DNA of 64,000 nucleotides, from positions 1-64,000 of the forward strand of contig VBDU01000069.1 in NCBI GenBank assembly GCA_005883625.1. Direction: 5' to 3'. Position 1 is the first letter of the stretch, and every line of letters begins with the position of its first letter. The stretch comes from Chloroflexota bacterium. GTDB taxonomy: Bacteria > Chloroflexota > Limnocylindria > P2-11E. The position numbers and the translations under genes were made by a program. The notes beneath the pieces are model-generated. The model had not been told where the DNA came from, did not search any database, and saw only the letters and a list, made by a program, of their open reading frames with translations. Below, in pieces: positions 16,692 to 26,561 of this stretch.

Positions 16692-17128
16692 CCGGGCAGC
16701 GGCACCCCTACCGCGAAGGTGTACCCGTCGGGATCTTCGAGGATGCAGTCGCGCCACCCGTGCGGCCAATCCTTCGTCGCGACGAGGACCAGGTCGCCGC
16801 GCCCGCGCGCGCGGCGCTCCGCGGCGTCGGGGTCGATCCCGAAGATCCGGATCTCGGCGCCGAGACCCCGCTTGCCGGTCTGGCCGAGCCGTGACGCCCA
16901 GGGCATCCCGTCGTACGCGTGGTCGGCGTGCAGCTGGAGCCGCACGCCGTCACGTTCGAGCGCGGCGAAGTCGACGTCCGAGTACTGCGCGCGAAACCCG
17001 AGAACGTCGGTGTAGAACGGCACGCTCTTCGCGACGTCCCGGACGATGAGGTTCACGGTCAGTCCCGTGAGCGTGCGGCCGTACGCATCGGCGCTCATCC
17101 AGGGCTGACCGGTACGTTTCCTGGTCAC
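16688..17128 (-). CDS. VOC-family (glyoxalase/bleomycin resistance-like) protein
   Basis: A 146-residue vicinal-oxygen-chelate fold protein. Paired beta-alpha-beta-beta-beta units start at LTVNLIVRDVAKSVPFYTDVLGF and end ILEDPDGYTFAVGVPL, where the conserved Glu lies. VOC proteins bind a metal or a ligand; the substrate cannot be deduced. The GTG at 17128 overlaps the transporter stop as GTGA. It sits inside the pyr gene cluster, but a pyrimidine role is not implied. Confidence 0.8.
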   Translation of the reverse strand: MTRKRTGQPWMSADAYGRTLTGLTVNLIVRDVAKSVPFYTDVLGFRAQYSDVDFAALERDGVRLQLHADHAYDGMPWASRLGQTGKRGLGAEIRIFGIDPDAAERRARGRGDLVLVATKDWPHGWRDCILEDPDGYTFAVGVPLPG

Positions 17129-18303
17129 GCCGCCACCGTAACGCGCGCCTGGGCGCGACGCGCGAGCGCCCACGCGGGGATGGTCAAGACCACCAGCGCG
17201 ACGCCGACGCCGAGCGCGACGCCAGTCCCGAGCGCGGCGAGCGCGCCACCCGCGAACGCGCCCGCCGCGGCGCCGGCGTCCTGTGCCGTGTGGAATGCCG
17301 CGAGCACGCGCGGGCGATCGGCGCTCGAGGCGAGCCGCGCGACCGCGAGCTCGGCGACGATCGCCCCGTTCAGCCCGGCGAAGTACGCGGCGCCGCCGGC
17401 GACGACGAACGTCACCGCGTCGAGCGGGAGCGTCAGCGCACCGACTCCCGCGGCGACGACGATGGCGGCCGCGAAGAACGTCGCGTCGATGGCGCGATCG
17501 GCGAAGCGACCGGCGAACGGCTGCCAGACGACCTGCGCGACGCGCTGCGTGAGCACGAACGCGCCCGCGATGAAGGTCGCGGGGATGACGACGCCGAGCA
17601 CGCCGGCGCCCGCCGGAAAGAGCTCGGCGATGCGCAGGCCTCCCGCGACGCCCTGGATGCCCGCGCTCACGGCCAGCTGCGCCGCGCCGATCACGAGCAG
17701 GAGCACGAGCCTCGCGTCCCGGAGCCTGATACGCACGTCGCCGACCTCGATCGCGACGGTCCGCCGCCAGGGCGCGGCGACGACGGCCGGGCCGATCCCG
17801 GCGACGAGCGTGAGGACGGCCGCGCCGGCGACCGCGAGCTCCCAGCCGACCGCCTCGACCGCCAGCGGTGCGTACAGCGCCCCGGCGAGATAGCCGACGC
17901 CCCAGATCGCGCGCGTCTCGCCGAGCCGGCGGCCCGCACCCTCGCCGGCCTCATCGACGGCGGACACGATCGAGCCGAGCCGGAGGAGCGAGAAGGCGAA
18001 TCCCCAGACGCACCGCGCCCCGAGGAACACGAGGACCCACGCCGGCTCTACATAGAGCGCGGTCGACGCGGCCGAGACGACGATGGCCACGAGGACGAGC
18101 CGGCCGGCGGGCCAGCGCGCGTACAGCCGGGCGGCGAGCGGATTGGTGAAGAGCCGCACCCAGCGATTCACCGACAGGACGATCCCGACCATGAGCGGCG
18201 CGACCCCGAGTCGCGCCGCGCTCACGGGCAGGACCGTGTAGAGGAACGTGTCGCCGAGCAGCGACGCGGCGACGACGAGCGCGACCGGGACGGCCGGCCG
18301 CAT
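17125..18303 (-). CDS. Major facilitator superfamily transporter
   Basis: A 392-residue integral membrane protein with about 12 hydrophobic segments and MFS-like loops (NRWVRLFTNPLAARLYAR after helix 2, FAGRFADRA in the second half). Substrate unknown. The ATG shares a base with the carB stop (TGATG) and the stop overlaps the VOC start, so it is translationally tied to carB. A nucleobase or drug substrate would be a guess; the coupling suggests expression when pyrimidines are being made. Confidence 0.85.
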   Translation of the reverse strand: MRPAVPVALVVAASLLGDTFLYTVLPVSAARLGVAPLMVGIVLSVNRWVRLFTNPLAARLYARWPAGRLVLVAIVVSAASTALYVEPAWVLVFLGARCVWGFAFSLLRLGSIVSAVDEAGEGAGRRLGETRAIWGVGYLAGALYAPLAVEAVGWELAVAGAAVLTLVAGIGPAVVAAPWRRTVAIEVGDVRIRLRDARLVLLLVIGAAQLAVSAGIQGVAGGLRIAELFPAGAGVLGVVIPATFIAGAFVLTQRVAQVVWQPFAGRFADRAIDATFFAAAIVVAAGVGALTLPLDAVTFVVAGGAAYFAGLNGAIVAELAVARLASSADRPRVLAAFHTAQDAGAAAGAFAGGALAALGTGVALGVGVALVVLTIPAWALARRAQARVTVAA

Positions 18304-21300
18304 CAGTCCGCGGCGGCGAGCGCGGGCGCGGCGCGATACTCGGCGAGCGGCGCGACCGTATGCGTGACACCGCTCGCGCGGAGCGCGGTCACGACCGCGA
18401 GCGCGGTGTCCAGCGAGGTGAGGCAGGGGACCCGCGCCTCGACGGCGGCGCGCCGGATGAGGAAGCCGTCGCGGTCGACGGTCTTGCCGAGGGTCGGCGT
18501 GTTGATGACCGCCGCGCACTCGCCCGAGCGGATGAGCCGCAGGATCGACTGGTCGCCCTCGCCGAGCTTCCCGATCTCGGAGACCTCGATCCCGAGCGAG
18601 CGGGTGAGCGCGGCCGTGCCGCTCGTCGCGACGAGCTCGTAACCGAGCCAGTGGAAGCCCTCGATGATCGGCACGACCTCCTGCTTGTCCTTGTCGGCGA
18701 CCGTGACGAGGACCTTCCCGCTCGACGCCGGCGCCAGGCCGGCCGCGACGAGCGACTTCCAGAGCGCGGGCGCGAACGCCCGATCGACCCCCATGACCTC
18801 CCCCGTGCTCTTCATCTCAGGGCCGAGGTACGTATCGACGTCGAGGAGCTTCGCCATCGAGAACACCGGCGCCTTCAGCGCGACGAGCTCGGGCTCCGGA
18901 GCGATGCCGTCCGGGCGCGCGTAGCCCTCGGCGGCGAGCGTGGAGCCGAGGGCGATTGCCACGGCGAGGCGCACGAGCGGCACGCCGCTCACCTTCGTGA
19001 GGAACGGGACGGTGCGGCTCGCCCGGGGGTTGACCTCGAGCACGTAGACCAGGGTCTCGTCTGTCGGGGGCCGGGGGGCCGAGCCCCCCGACTGAACGAT
19101 GAATTGGATGTTGAGCAGTCCCTTCACCGGCAGCGCCTCGGCGATGCGACGCGTGAGGGCCACGATCTCCGCGCGCTCCGCGGGCAGGAGATTCTGGGCG
19201 GGATACACCGCGTAGCTGTCGCCCGAGTGGACCCCGGCGCGCTCGATGTGCTCCATGATCCCGGCGACGAGCGTGTCGCGGCCGTCGCTCACGGCGTCGA
19301 CCTCCACCTCCTTGCCGCGCAGGTACTTGTCGACGAGAACCCGGCCGGTTCCCGCCTCGAGCGCAGAGTGGAAGTAGCGCTCGAGATCCTCGGCGCTGTA
19401 CGCGATCTCCATGCCCCGCCCGCCGAGCACGTACGAGGGGCGCACGAGCACCGGATAGCCGACCTCGCCCGCGACGGCGAGCGCCTCGGCGAGCGACTCC
19501 GCGGTCCCGCCGGGCGGCTGGGGGATGCCGAGCGCGTCGGCGAAGTCGTGGAAGCGGCGGCGATCCTCGGCGAGCGCGATCGCGTCCGCGCTGGTGCCGG
19601 CGATCTCTCCACCGATGCCCGCGATGCGGTCGGCGAGGTTGAGCGCGGTCTGCCCGCCGAATTGAACGACGGTCGGAAGGGGCTTCGCCCCCTCCGGCTC
19701 CCCCGCGCGCTCGTTCGCGATGACGCTGGCGATCGACTCCTCGTCGAGGGGCTCGAAGTAGAGCCGCGCGGATGCGTCGAAATCCGTGGACACGGTCTCG
19801 GGATTGCTGTTCACCATGATCGGCGCGACGCCACGCTCCTGGAGCGCACCCGCCGACTGGACGCAGCAGCAATCGAACTCGATCCCCTGTCCGATGCGGA
19901 TGGGCCCGGAGCCCAGGATGAGGACCTTCTCTCCGGCGAGGGGCTCGGCCTCGTTCTCCTGCTCGTACGTCGAATAGAAGTACGGCGTCACCGCCTCGAA
20001 CTCGGCGGCGCACGTGTCGACCATCTTGTAGACGGGAGCGATCCCCCACTGGGCGCGAAGCCGGCGGATGTCCGTCGCGAGCATCCCGGTCAGCGTCGCG
20101 ATGTCGGCATCCGCGAAGCCGAGACGCTTCGCGTGGCCAAGCAGCGCGGGCGTCGGCGTCCGGCCTTGCAGCTCGCCCTCGGCGAAGCGGACCAGCGCGG
20201 CCATCTTCCGCAGGAACCAGCGATCGATGTGCGTTCGCTCGTGGATGCGCTCGACCGAGGCGCCGCGACGGAGCGCCGCCAGAAGGCGCCACAGCCGATC
20301 GTCGGTAGGCGCGCCCGAGAGGAAGCGGTCGACGAACGTGTCCGGCGCGACGACGTCGACCCAGGTCCGGTCCTCCCAGAGCACGCCCTGGCCTTTCACC
20401 TCGAGGGAGCGGAGCGCCTTCTGTAGCGCGGCCTCGAACGAGCGGTCGATGGCCATGACCTCGCCGGTCGCTTTCATCTGCGTCCCGAGCGTGCGGTCCG
20501 CGGCGGCGAACTTGTCGAACGGCCAGCGCGGGATCTTCACGACGACGTAGTCGAGGGCCGGCTCGAACGCCGCCGAGGTCCGCTTCGTGACGGCGTTCGG
20601 GATCTCGTGCAGCCGCTTGCCGATGGCGATCTTCGCGGCGACGCGCGCGATCGGATAGCCGGTCGCCTTCGACGCGAGCGCCGACGAGCGCGACACGCGC
20701 GGGTTCACCTCGATGACGTAGTACGGCATCTGCGCCTCGGGATCGTCGCTCGGCGCGCGATCGGGATGGAGCGCGAACTGGACGTTGCAGCCGCCCTCGA
20801 TGCCGAGCGCGCGGATGATCCGCAGCGCCGCGCTGCGGAGCATCTGGTATTCCTTGTCGGTCAGGGTCTGCGACGGCGCGACGACGATGGAGTCGCCGGT
20901 GTGGACGCCCATCGGGTCGACGTTTTCCATGTTGCAGACGGTGATGCACGTATCGCCGCCGTCGCGCATGACCTCGTACTCGATCTCCTTCCAGCCGAGG
21001 AGCGATCGCTCGACGAGGACCTGGCCGATCGGCGACGCGGCGATGCCGCGCGCGACGCGCTCGCGCAGCGCGACTTCGTCATGGGCCATGCCCCCGCCCG
21101 TGCCACCGAGCGTGAACGCGGGACGGACGACGAGCGGGTAACCGATCTCGCCGGCGAGCGCGATCGCGTCGTCGACCGCCGTGACCGTCCGCGACTCCGG
21201 GACCGGCTCGCCGATCGAAAGGAGAAGCTGCTTGAACGCCTCGCGGTCCTCGGCGTGCTGGATCGCGGAGAGCGGCGTGCCGAGAAGCCGCACGCCGTGG

Positions 21301-21608
21301 CGCTCGAGCACCCCGACCTCGGCGAGCGCGACAGCGAGGTTGAGGCCGGTCTGGCCCCCGAGCGTCGCGAGGAGACCGCCGGGCCGCTCCTTCGCGATGA
21401 CCCGCTCGAGCACCTCGACCGTGAGCGGCTCGAGGTACGTGACGTCGGCGACGCCGGGGTCGGTCATGATCGTCGCCGGGTTCGAGTTCACGAGGACGGT
21501 CTCGACGCCCTCCTCGCGCAAGGCGCGGCAGGCCTGCGTCCCGGCGTAGTCGAATTCCGCAGCCTGCCCGATGAGGATCGGTCCGGAGCCGATGATCAGG
21601 ACTTTCAC
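18303..21608 (-). CDS. carB: Carbamoyl-phosphate synthase large subunit
   Basis: The 1101-residue enzyme has two ATP-grasp halves. The first begins [22 protein letters not shown] and the second [20 protein letters not shown]; a C-terminal MGS-like regulatory domain follows (about 960-1090). It makes carbamoyl phosphate from bicarbonate, ATP and ammonia supplied by CarA. It is about 30 residues longer than usual because two G/C palindromic elements are translated within the second half, near GEPEGAKPL and [14 protein letters not shown] start overlapping phzF (GTGA). The C-terminal domain suggests allosteric control by nucleotides as in other CarB proteins. Confidence 0.96.
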   Translation of the reverse strand: MKVLIIGSGPILIGQAAEFDYAGTQACRALREEGVETVLVNSNPATIMTDPGVADVTYLEPLTVEVLERVIAKERPGGLLATLGGQTGLNLAVALAEVGVLERHGVRLLGTPLSAIQHAEDREAFKQLLLSIGEPVPESRTVTAVDDAIALAGEIGYPLVVRPAFTLGGTGGGMAHDEVALRERVARGIAASPIGQVLVERSLLGWKEIEYEVMRDGGDTCITVCNMENVDPMGVHTGDSIVVAPSQTLTDKEYQMLRSAALRIIRALGIEGGCNVQFALHPDRAPSDDPEAQMPYYVIEVNPRVSRSSALASKATGYPIARVAAKIAIGKRLHEIPNAVTKRTSAAFEPALDYVVVKIPRWPFDKFAAADRTLGTQMKATGEVMAIDRSFEAALQKALRSLEVKGQGVLWEDRTWVDVVAPDTFVDRFLSGAPTDDRLWRLLAALRRGASVERIHERTHIDRWFLRKMAALVRFAEGELQGRTPTPALLGHAKRLGFADADIATLTGMLATDIRRLRAQWGIAPVYKMVDTCAAEFEAVTPYFYSTYEQENEAEPLAGEKVLILGSGPIRIGQGIEFDCCCVQSAGALQERGVAPIMVNSNPETVSTDFDASARLYFEPLDEESIASVIANERAGEPEGAKPLPTVVQFGGQTALNLADRIAGIGGEIAGTSADAIALAEDRRRFHDFADALGIPQPPGGTAESLAEALAVAGEVGYPVLVRPSYVLGGRGMEIAYSAEDLERYFHSALEAGTGRVLVDKYLRGKEVEVDAVSDGRDTLVAGIMEHIERAGVHSGDSYAVYPAQNLLPAERAEIVALTRRIAEALPVKGLLNIQFIVQSGGSAPRPPTDETLVYVLEVNPRASRTVPFLTKVSGVPLVRLAVAIALGSTLAAEGYARPDGIAPEPELVALKAPVFSMAKLLDVDTYLGPEMKSTGEVMGVDRAFAPALWKSLVAAGLAPASSGKVLVTVADKDKQEVVPIIEGFHWLGYELVATSGTAALTRSLGIEVSEIGKLGEGDQSILRLIRSGECAAVINTPTLGKTVDRDGFLIRRAAVEARVPCLTSLDTALAVVTALRASGVTHTVAPLAEYRAAPALAAAD
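19063..19092. repeat. G/C palindromic element inside carB
   Basis: GTCGGGGG...CCGAGCCCCCCGAC forms a near-perfect hairpin. It interrupts the second ATP-grasp half of CarB, where relatives read directly from the FIV/FAV strand into [11 protein letters not shown], adding about 13 residues rich in Ser, Gly and Pro without breaking the frame. Same family as the elements at 19675, 29665 and 56310. Confidence 0.75.
19675..19704. repeat. G/C palindromic element inside carB (second copy)
   Basis: GGAAGGGGCTTCGCCCCCTCC followed by GGCTCCCCC is a hairpin-forming unit read in frame as GEPEGAKPL before the conserved VVQFGGQT motif. It sits in the surface loop ahead of that strand. Reverse-complement layout matches GGGGG-x-CCG-GGGGGC-x3-GCCCC of the other copies. 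Confidence 0.65.
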
Positions 21609-22474
21609 AGGTCGAACCAGCCGCCCCCGACCGGGATGACGTTGCCGCCGACATGGACGGCCGTGATCCGCTCGGCGGAGCCGTCGATGCGCGCGTAGAG
21701 CAACGACGGCCGGCCGATCTCGAAGCCCTGTTCGATGACGAACCGCTCGCCTGTCTTCGCGAGGCCATGGCGCACCAGGTACGCGGCGAGAGGACCGGCC
21801 GCGCTGCCCGTCGCCGGATCCTCGGCGATGCCCACGCCCGTCGGGAACATCCGGCCGTGCACGGCCGATCCCGGCCGCTCGGTCTCGGTCGTCCAGACGA
21901 AGATCCCCATCGCACCGACGTCGCCCAGGACCACGGCCAGAGCGCTCGGATCCACGCGCAGCTCCCGCATCCCGCGCAGCCCGGCGACCGACACAAAAAG
22001 GAATGCGTTCCCGCACGAGACGACCTGGTACGGCGCCGTCGATCTCAGATCGAGCACGTCGCCGATCGCGGCGCGAACCTTGGGACGGAGCGGCTCGGTG
22101 GGAAGTCCTGCGCCGAACTGCGGCAGCGGCTGGTCCATCTCGACGAAGCCGCCACTCACGCGGACCGAGAGCGTGCCGACGCCGAGCTCCAACCGGAGCG
22201 TGCCGTCGCGGCCGCCGCTCAGGACCCAGGTGGTTCCGACCGTCGGATGACCGGCGAACTGGAGCTCGCGCCCGGGGGTGAAGATCCGCACTCTGTGGTC
22301 GCCATCCTTCTCGCGCGGAAGGACGAACGTCGTCTCCGAGATCATCAGCTCCTTCGCGATCGCCTGCATGTCCGCGTCGGCGATGCCCTGTCCATCGCGA
22401 AAGACGGCGAGCTGGTTGCCACCGAACCGCCGCTCCGTGAAGACGTCGACGAGCGTGTACTCATGGCGCGTCAT
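21605..22474 (-). CDS. PhzF-family isomerase/epimerase-like protein
   Basis: A 289-residue PhzF fold protein. It has [16 protein letters not shown] at the start, the catalytic Glu region [25 protein letters not shown] and the second-half signature [16 protein letters not shown]. Family members catalyse proton shifts on small molecules, as in phenazine synthesis; no phenazine genes are present. It lies between carA and carB, overlapping both (ATGA and GTGA), an unusual position for this family. Substrate unknown. Confidence 0.9.
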   Translation of the reverse strand: MTRHEYTLVDVFTERRFGGNQLAVFRDGQGIADADMQAIAKELMISETTFVLPREKDGDHRVRIFTPGRELQFAGHPTVGTTWVLSGGRDGTLRLELGVGTLSVRVSGGFVEMDQPLPQFGAGLPTEPLRPKVRAAIGDVLDLRSTAPYQVVSCGNAFLFVSVAGLRGMRELRVDPSALAVVLGDVGAMGIFVWTTETERPGSAVHGRMFPTGVGIAEDPATGSAAGPLAAYLVRHGLAKTGERFVIEQGFEIGRPSLLYARIDGSAERITAVHVGGNVIPVGGGWFDL

Positions 22475-23604
22475 CCGCGGGCCGCGACGGCCACGCGCAC
22501 GTCGGACAGGAAGGCGTCGAAGACCGGCTCGTTGTCGCGAGGACCCGGGGCACCCTCGGGGTGGTACTGGTACGTGCGGATCGGCAGCGTCTGGTGTGCG
22601 AGGCCTTCGACCGATCCATCGTTCAGGTTCCGCGCGCTCACGACGAAACCCGAGCCGGCCGGGACGGAGGCCTCGTCGACCTGGAATTCGTGGTTCTGGC
22701 TCGTGATCACGACGCGGCCGCTGCGCAGGTCCTGCACGGGATGGTTCGCGCCGTGATGGCCGAACGGCAACCGTGACGTCGTCGCGCCGATCGCGCGGCC
22801 GACGAGCTGGTGGCCGAGGCAGATGCCAAGGATCGGCAGCGGGCGGCCGGACGCGCGCGAGAAGGCTGCGTCCAGCAGCGTGCGCGTCGACGCGGCGATC
22901 TGCGGGATCGCCGCGGGGTCGCCCGGGCCGTTCGAGATCACGATGCCGTCGGGCGACCACTCGAGGATCTCCCGGGCCGTAGCGGTCGCGGGAAACGCCT
23001 TCACCGTCGCGCCGCTTTTTACGAGGCAGCGGATCTGGTTCTCCTTGACGCCCGTGTCCAGGAGCGCGATCTTCGCGCCGCTTCCGACCTGGCGCGCGAT
23101 CCCGGTCGACTCGACGACGAGGGGCTTCGCGGCGAGCGGTGCCGTCGCCCGCGCCTTCGCGACCGCCTCCCGCGCGATGCTCGCGTCGCCGGATCGCTCG
23201 GGCGCCACCTGCAGGATCGCGCCACGCAGCGTCCCCTTCGCGCGCAGGCGTCGCACGAGCGCGCGCGTGTCGATGCCGGCAAGCCCCGGCACGCCGTACG
23301 CGCGCAGGTACGCGTCGAGGTCGGTCGTGCGCTCACGGCATGTCGGGACCAGCTCGCGGACGACGAGCGCCTCGACCCACGGGCGCCGCGATTCCGCGGC
23401 ACGATCGAACGTCCCGTAGCTGCCGATGAGGGGATACGTGAGGACGACGATCTGACCGTTGTACGAGGCGTCCGTCGCGATCTCCTGGTAGCCGGTCATC
23501 GCGGTGTTGAAGACGACCTCGCCCGACGCCGGCTGCGCGTCCCCGAACGCCTCGCCCCACCACGCCGAGCCGTCTTCCAGCCCGAGGACCGCCGCCCTGG
23601 TCAT
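22471..23604 (-). CDS. carA: Carbamoyl-phosphate synthase small (glutaminase) subunit
   Basis: A 377-residue protein: the N-terminal CPSase small-chain domain (LEDGSAWWGEAFG, FNTAMTGYQEIATDASY) and a class I glutamine amidotransferase with SNGPGDP, nucleophile Cys in GICLGHQL and the His/Glu of TYQYHPEG. It releases ammonia from glutamine and channels it to CarB. The ATG at 23604 is preceded by an AT-rich promoter rather than a Shine-Dalgarno, so the mRNA may be leaderless and this may be a second start point for the operon. Confidence 0.95.
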   Translation of the reverse strand: MTRAAVLGLEDGSAWWGEAFGDAQPASGEVVFNTAMTGYQEIATDASYNGQIVVLTYPLIGSYGTFDRAAESRRPWVEALVVRELVPTCRERTTDLDAYLRAYGVPGLAGIDTRALVRRLRAKGTLRGAILQVAPERSGDASIAREAVAKARATAPLAAKPLVVESTGIARQVGSGAKIALLDTGVKENQIRCLVKSGATVKAFPATATAREILEWSPDGIVISNGPGDPAAIPQIAASTRTLLDAAFSRASGRPLPILGICLGHQLVGRAIGATTSRLPFGHHGANHPVQDLRSGRVVITSQNHEFQVDEASVPAGSGFVVSARNLNDGSVEGLAHQTLPIRTYQYHPEGAPGPRDNEPVFDAFLSDVRVAVAARG

Positions 23605-23643
23605 CGGTGCATAACTATACGTTAATGATGCATAAAGATGCAA
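23605..23643 (-). promoter_or_regulatory. Promoter for carA and downstream genes
   Basis: On the minus strand TTGCAT (23643-23638) and TATAGT (23619-23614) are separated by 18 bases and followed by 9 bases to the carA ATG. The stretch is strikingly AT-rich for this DNA, with repeated TGCAT words. This looks like a sigma70-type promoter giving a leaderless or nearly leaderless carA transcript. Confidence 0.6.
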
Positions 23644-23683
23644 CTGCTGCCGGCTGTCTATCGGCGCGAGGTACCCAGGGGGT

Positions 23684-23710
23684 GCGGGGGACCGCCCCCG
23701 CGATGAGACG
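23684..23710. repeat. G/C palindromic element between carA and pyrC
   Basis: GCGGGGGACCGCCCCCGC followed by GATGAGACG. The same arm-plus-tail (CCCCC-x-CGATGAGACG) recurs in the array at the pyrC/pyrB junction, showing these are copies of one element. Confidence 0.75.
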
Positions 23711-23716
23711 CTACGG

Positions 23717-24940
23717 TCAGCGGACGGCGAGCGGCGCTGCACGAAGGTCTCCTTCGTAGCGAACGTCGCCGCCCACGACGCTCATGACCACACGACCACG
23801 CAGCTCCCTCCCCAGGAGCGGCGTGTTCTTTCCCTTAGAGGCCAGCCCCGCCGCGGTGACGATCCAGGTCGCGGCACGGTCGACGACGGTCCAATCGTCG
23901 TCCGGGACGTCGATCCCGAGCACGCGCGCCGGCCCCGTCGTGAGCGCGGCGATGACGGTGTCGAGCGCCGCCCAGCCTGCGTCGACGCCGCCGAGCAGGA
24001 GCGGGAGCGCGGTCTCGAGACCCGAGATGCCGAACGCCGCCAGGTCGTACTCGACGTCCTTCTTCACCGACGCGTGCGGCGCGTGGTCGGTGGCGATCGC
24101 GTCGATCGTCCCGTCGGCGAGCGCGTCCCAGAGCGCGCGAACGTCGCCTTCGGTCCGCAGCGGCGGGTTCACCTTCGTCGACGCGTCGAACGGCGTAGCC
24201 CGCGGCGACGGTCGGCCCTCCCACGCGACGGTCCGGTCACCCGCGACCCAAGCGTCGGTGAGCGCGAGGTGGTGCGGCGTGACCTCGCATGTCACGGCGA
24301 GGCCGTCGGCTTTCGCTCGCCGGACGAGCTCGACCGAGCGCGCTGTCGACACGTGCTGCAGGTGCAGGCGGGCGCCGCTGAGCTTCGCGAGCGCGAGATC
24401 GCGGGCGATCGCGGCCTCCTCCGCGGCCGCGGGGATCCCCGGCAGGCCGAGGTCCGCGGAGACGCGCCCCTCGTGCATGACGCCCCGCGCCGAGAGCGCG
24501 AGGTCCTGCGGGTGCTCGAGGACCGGCCGATCGGCGGCGCGCGCGTACTCGAGCGCGCTGCGGAAGAGACGCGCGTCGTCGACCGGAGAGCCGTCGTCCG
24601 AGAAGGCGACCGCTCCCGCCGCCGCGAGCTCGACGAGATCCGCGAGCTCCTTTCCTTTGCGGCCCCGGGTGATCGTCGCGACCGGGAGCACGCGGGCGGC
24701 ATTCGCCGCTTTCGCCCGAGCGACCAGCTCGGCGATGAGGCCCGGCGAGTCGATCGCGGGCTCGGTGTTCGGCATCGCGCAGACCGTCGTGAACCCGCCG
24801 CGAAGCGCCGCGCGCGCGCCGCTCGCGATGGTCTCCGAATCCTCGAAGCCAGGTTCGCGCAGGTGGACGTGGAGGTCGATGAACCCAGGGACGACCAGGT
24901 AGCCCGCGGCCTCGAGCGCGCGCCGGTCGAAGGTTGTCAT
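23717..24940 (-). CDS. pyrC: Dihydroorotase, short N-terminus
   Basis: A 407-residue class I dihydroorotase with FIDLHVHLREPG (metal ligands), TTVCAMPNTEP, LQHVSTARSVELV, CEVTPHHL, KVNPPLR and IATDHAPH; the catalytic Asp is in this last motif. It closes carbamoyl aspartate to dihydroorotate. Only 17 residues precede VVPGFIDLH, where relatives have about 45 forming part of the small beta domain. Upstream DNA is the palindromic array and the end of pyrB, so the N-terminal strands seem lost. ATG overlaps the pyrB stop (ATGA). Catalytic residues are intact. Confidence 0.92.
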   Translation of the reverse strand: MTTFDRRALEAAGYLVVPGFIDLHVHLREPGFEDSETIASGARAALRGGFTTVCAMPNTEPAIDSPGLIAELVARAKAANAARVLPVATITRGRKGKELADLVELAAAGAVAFSDDGSPVDDARLFRSALEYARAADRPVLEHPQDLALSARGVMHEGRVSADLGLPGIPAAAEEAAIARDLALAKLSGARLHLQHVSTARSVELVRRAKADGLAVTCEVTPHHLALTDAWVAGDRTVAWEGRPSPRATPFDASTKVNPPLRTEGDVRALWDALADGTIDAIATDHAPHASVKKDVEYDLAAFGISGLETALPLLLGGVDAGWAALDTVIAALTTGPARVLGIDVPDDDWTVVDRAATWIVTAAGLASKGKNTPLLGRELRGRVVMSVVGGDVRYEGDLRAAPLAVR

Positions 24941-25962
24941 ACGACCCCCGTAGGCAGGGGGGTTGCAGGGGGTTCTCCCCCTGCGATGGATGTGGGGGGT
25001 TCCGCCCCCACGATGAGACGGGGTTCTCCCCCTGCGATGAGGAGATACAGCAGGGCCATCCGGACCGCGACACCGTTGGTCACCTGCTCCTCGATGAGCG
25101 AGCGAGCACCGTGCGCGACGGCCGCGTCGATCTCGACGCCCTCGTTCATCGGTCCGGGGTGCATCACCGGCGCGCCCGGGCGCATGGTCGCGACGCGCGG
25201 CTCCGTGAGGCCCCAGGTCCGCGCGTACTCGCGGATCGAGGGGAGCAGCCCGGCCTCCTGGCGCTCGCGCTGGAGCCGGAGGGCGATGACGCCATCGGCG
25301 CCGTCGAGCGCCCGATCGACGTCGGGCTCGTAGCCGACCCCGCTCGGGAGATCGCCGCACCGCCACGCCGCCGGCAGGAGAGTTGGCGGGCCGGACAGCG
25401 TGACGCGGGCGCCGAGCGGGACGAGCGCGTTGATGTCGCTGCGCGCGACGCGGCTGTGGAGGACGTCGCCGACGACGACGATCCGCTTCCCCGCGAGATC
25501 CCCGAGCTTCGCGCGCAGCGTGTACGCGTCGAGCAGGCCCTGGGTCGGATGTGCGTGAGCGCCGTCGCCCGCATTGATCACGGCCGCGCCGACGCGCTGC
25601 GCGACGAAATACGGCGCCCCCGACGACCCGTGCCGTATGACGAGGACATCACCGCCGAGGGCCTCGAGCGTGCGCGCGGTGTCGAGGAGCGATTCACCCT
25701 TCTCGACCGAAGAGCCCGTCGCCGTGATGTTCACGACGTCGGCCGAGAGCGCCTTCGCCGCGAGCTCGAAGGAGACGCGCGTGCGTGTCGAGGCTTCGGC
25801 GAAGAAGAGGATCACCGTGCGGCCGCGGAGCGGCGGCGCGCGGCGGATCGGCCGCGAGAGGACCTCGAGCATCCCGTTCGCGGTATCGAGGACGTGCTCG
25901 ATCTCCTCGCGTGACCAGTCGTCGGTCTCGAGGACGTGGCGGCGGCTCCACGTCACTTTCAT
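24937..25962 (-). CDS. pyrB: Aspartate carbamoyltransferase catalytic chain, repeat-extended C-terminus
   Basis: A 341-residue ATCase with the carbamoyl-phosphate loop [13 protein letters not shown], the [17 protein letters not shown] motif, [14 protein letters not shown] and [12 protein letters not shown]. It forms carbamoyl aspartate. The family normally ends soon after VRMALLYLL; here about 28 residues follow (IAGGEP repeats) that are the translation of three tandem palindromic elements. It overlaps pyrR upstream and pyrC downstream by 4 bases. No pyrI-like regulatory chain is seen. Confidence 0.95.
   Translation of the reverse strand: MKVTWSRRHVLETDDWSREEIEHVLDTANGMLEVLSRPIRRAPPLRGRTVILFFAEASTRTRVSFELAAKALSADVVNITATGSSVEKGESLLDTARTLEALGGDVLVIRHGSSGAPYFVAQRVGAAVINAGDGAHAHPTQGLLDAYTLRAKLGDLAGKRIVVVGDVLHSRVARSDINALVPLGARVTLSGPPTLLPAAWRCGDLPSGVGYEPDVDRALDGADGVIALRLQRERQEAGLLPSIREYARTWGLTEPRVATMRPGAPVMHPGPMNEGVEIDAAVAHGARSLIEEQVTNGVAVRMALLYLLIAGGEPRLIVGAEPPTSIAGGEPPATPLPTGVV
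24965..25040. repeat. Three tandem G/C palindromic elements at the pyrB 3' end
   Basis: Three hairpin units in a row: GCAGGGGGTTCTCCCCCTGC, TGGGGGGTTCCGCCCCCAC and GGGGTTCTCCCCCTGC, each followed by CGATGA or GATGG. They are read in frame as the PyrB C-terminal tail and lie just upstream of the pyrC start. The third copy is nearly identical to the first, so the array probably grew by duplication. Confidence 0.85.
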
Positions 25963-26495
25963 ACGCGCGCCATCTCGACGACCTCGACCTCGTCGCGGCC
26001 GTCGGACTCCACGAGCCGGACCCGCACGTCGACGCCGAGCGACGTCGGGACGTTCTTGCCCACGAAGTCGGCGCGGATCGGCAGCTCGCGATGACCGCGG
26101 TCGACGAGCACCGCGAGGCGGATCGCCCGCGGCCGCCCGTAGTCGACGAGCGCATCCATCGCCGCGCGCACCGTGCGGCCGGTGAAGAGGACGTCGTCGA
26201 CCAGCACGACGACGCGGTCGTCGACGGTGAAGTCGATCGCGGTCTCGCGGACGACGGGCGCGTAGCCGACGCGCGTGAGGTCGTCGCGGTACAGCGTGAT
26301 GTCCAGAGCACCGAGCGGTACCTCGACACCCTCGTTCGCCCGGATCGCGTCGCGCAGCCTTTTCGCAAGCGCATCCCCGCGCGCGCGAATGCCAACGATG
26401 GCGAGCGAGGAGAGGTCGCGCTCGCGCTCGACGATCTCGTGCGCGATCCGGTTGACGGTGCGACGCACGTCGTCGGCACCGAGCAGCGTGGTCGT
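25959..26495 (-). CDS. pyrR: PyrR: pyrimidine operon regulator / uracil phosphoribosyltransferase
   Basis: A PRTase-fold protein with RIAHEIVER near the start, the PRPP loop [21 protein letters not shown] and a [22 protein letters not shown] segment typical of PyrR. It binds UMP and pyr mRNA to control transcription, and may make UMP from uracil. No ATG, GTG or TTG exists at the expected position. An ACG at 26495 has AAGGAG seven bases upstream and gives 178 residues, the family length. The next conventional start, GTG at 26468, removes nine residues and has no Shine-Dalgarno. First gene of the pyr cluster. Confidence 0.88.
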   Translation of the reverse strand, partial: TTTLLGADDVRRTVNRIAHEIVERERDLSSLAIVGIRARGDALAKRLRDAIRANEGVEVPLGALDITLYRDDLTRVGYAPVVRETAIDFTVDDRVVVLVDDVLFTGRTVRAAMDALVDYGRPRAIRLAVLVDRGHRELPIRADFVGKNVPTSLGVDVRVRLVESDGRDEVEVVEMARV

Positions 26496-26519
26496 TCTCG
26501 CACTCCTTCCCGGCCTCGC

Positions 26520-26531
26520 AGGACCGGTCCT
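26520..26531. promoter_or_regulatory. 12-bp palindrome in the pyrR leader
   Basis: AGGACCGGTCCT is a perfect palindrome between the pyrR -10-like TATACT (26562-26557, minus strand) and its ribosome-binding site. It could be a DNA operator or fold in the leader RNA. No classic PyrR-binding loop was recognised. Confidence 0.35.
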
Positions 26532-26561
26532 TAAAGGTGGCGCGTTAGCGTTTCCGAGTAT

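Noticed and set aside
18360-20426. 688-codon plus-strand ORF within carB
   Set aside because: Antisense shadow of carB; composition is Arg/Leu/Asp-rich with no family match.
20607-22756. Long plus-strand ORFs over carB and phzF
   Set aside because: Antisense shadows of genes with complete catalytic motifs on the other strand.
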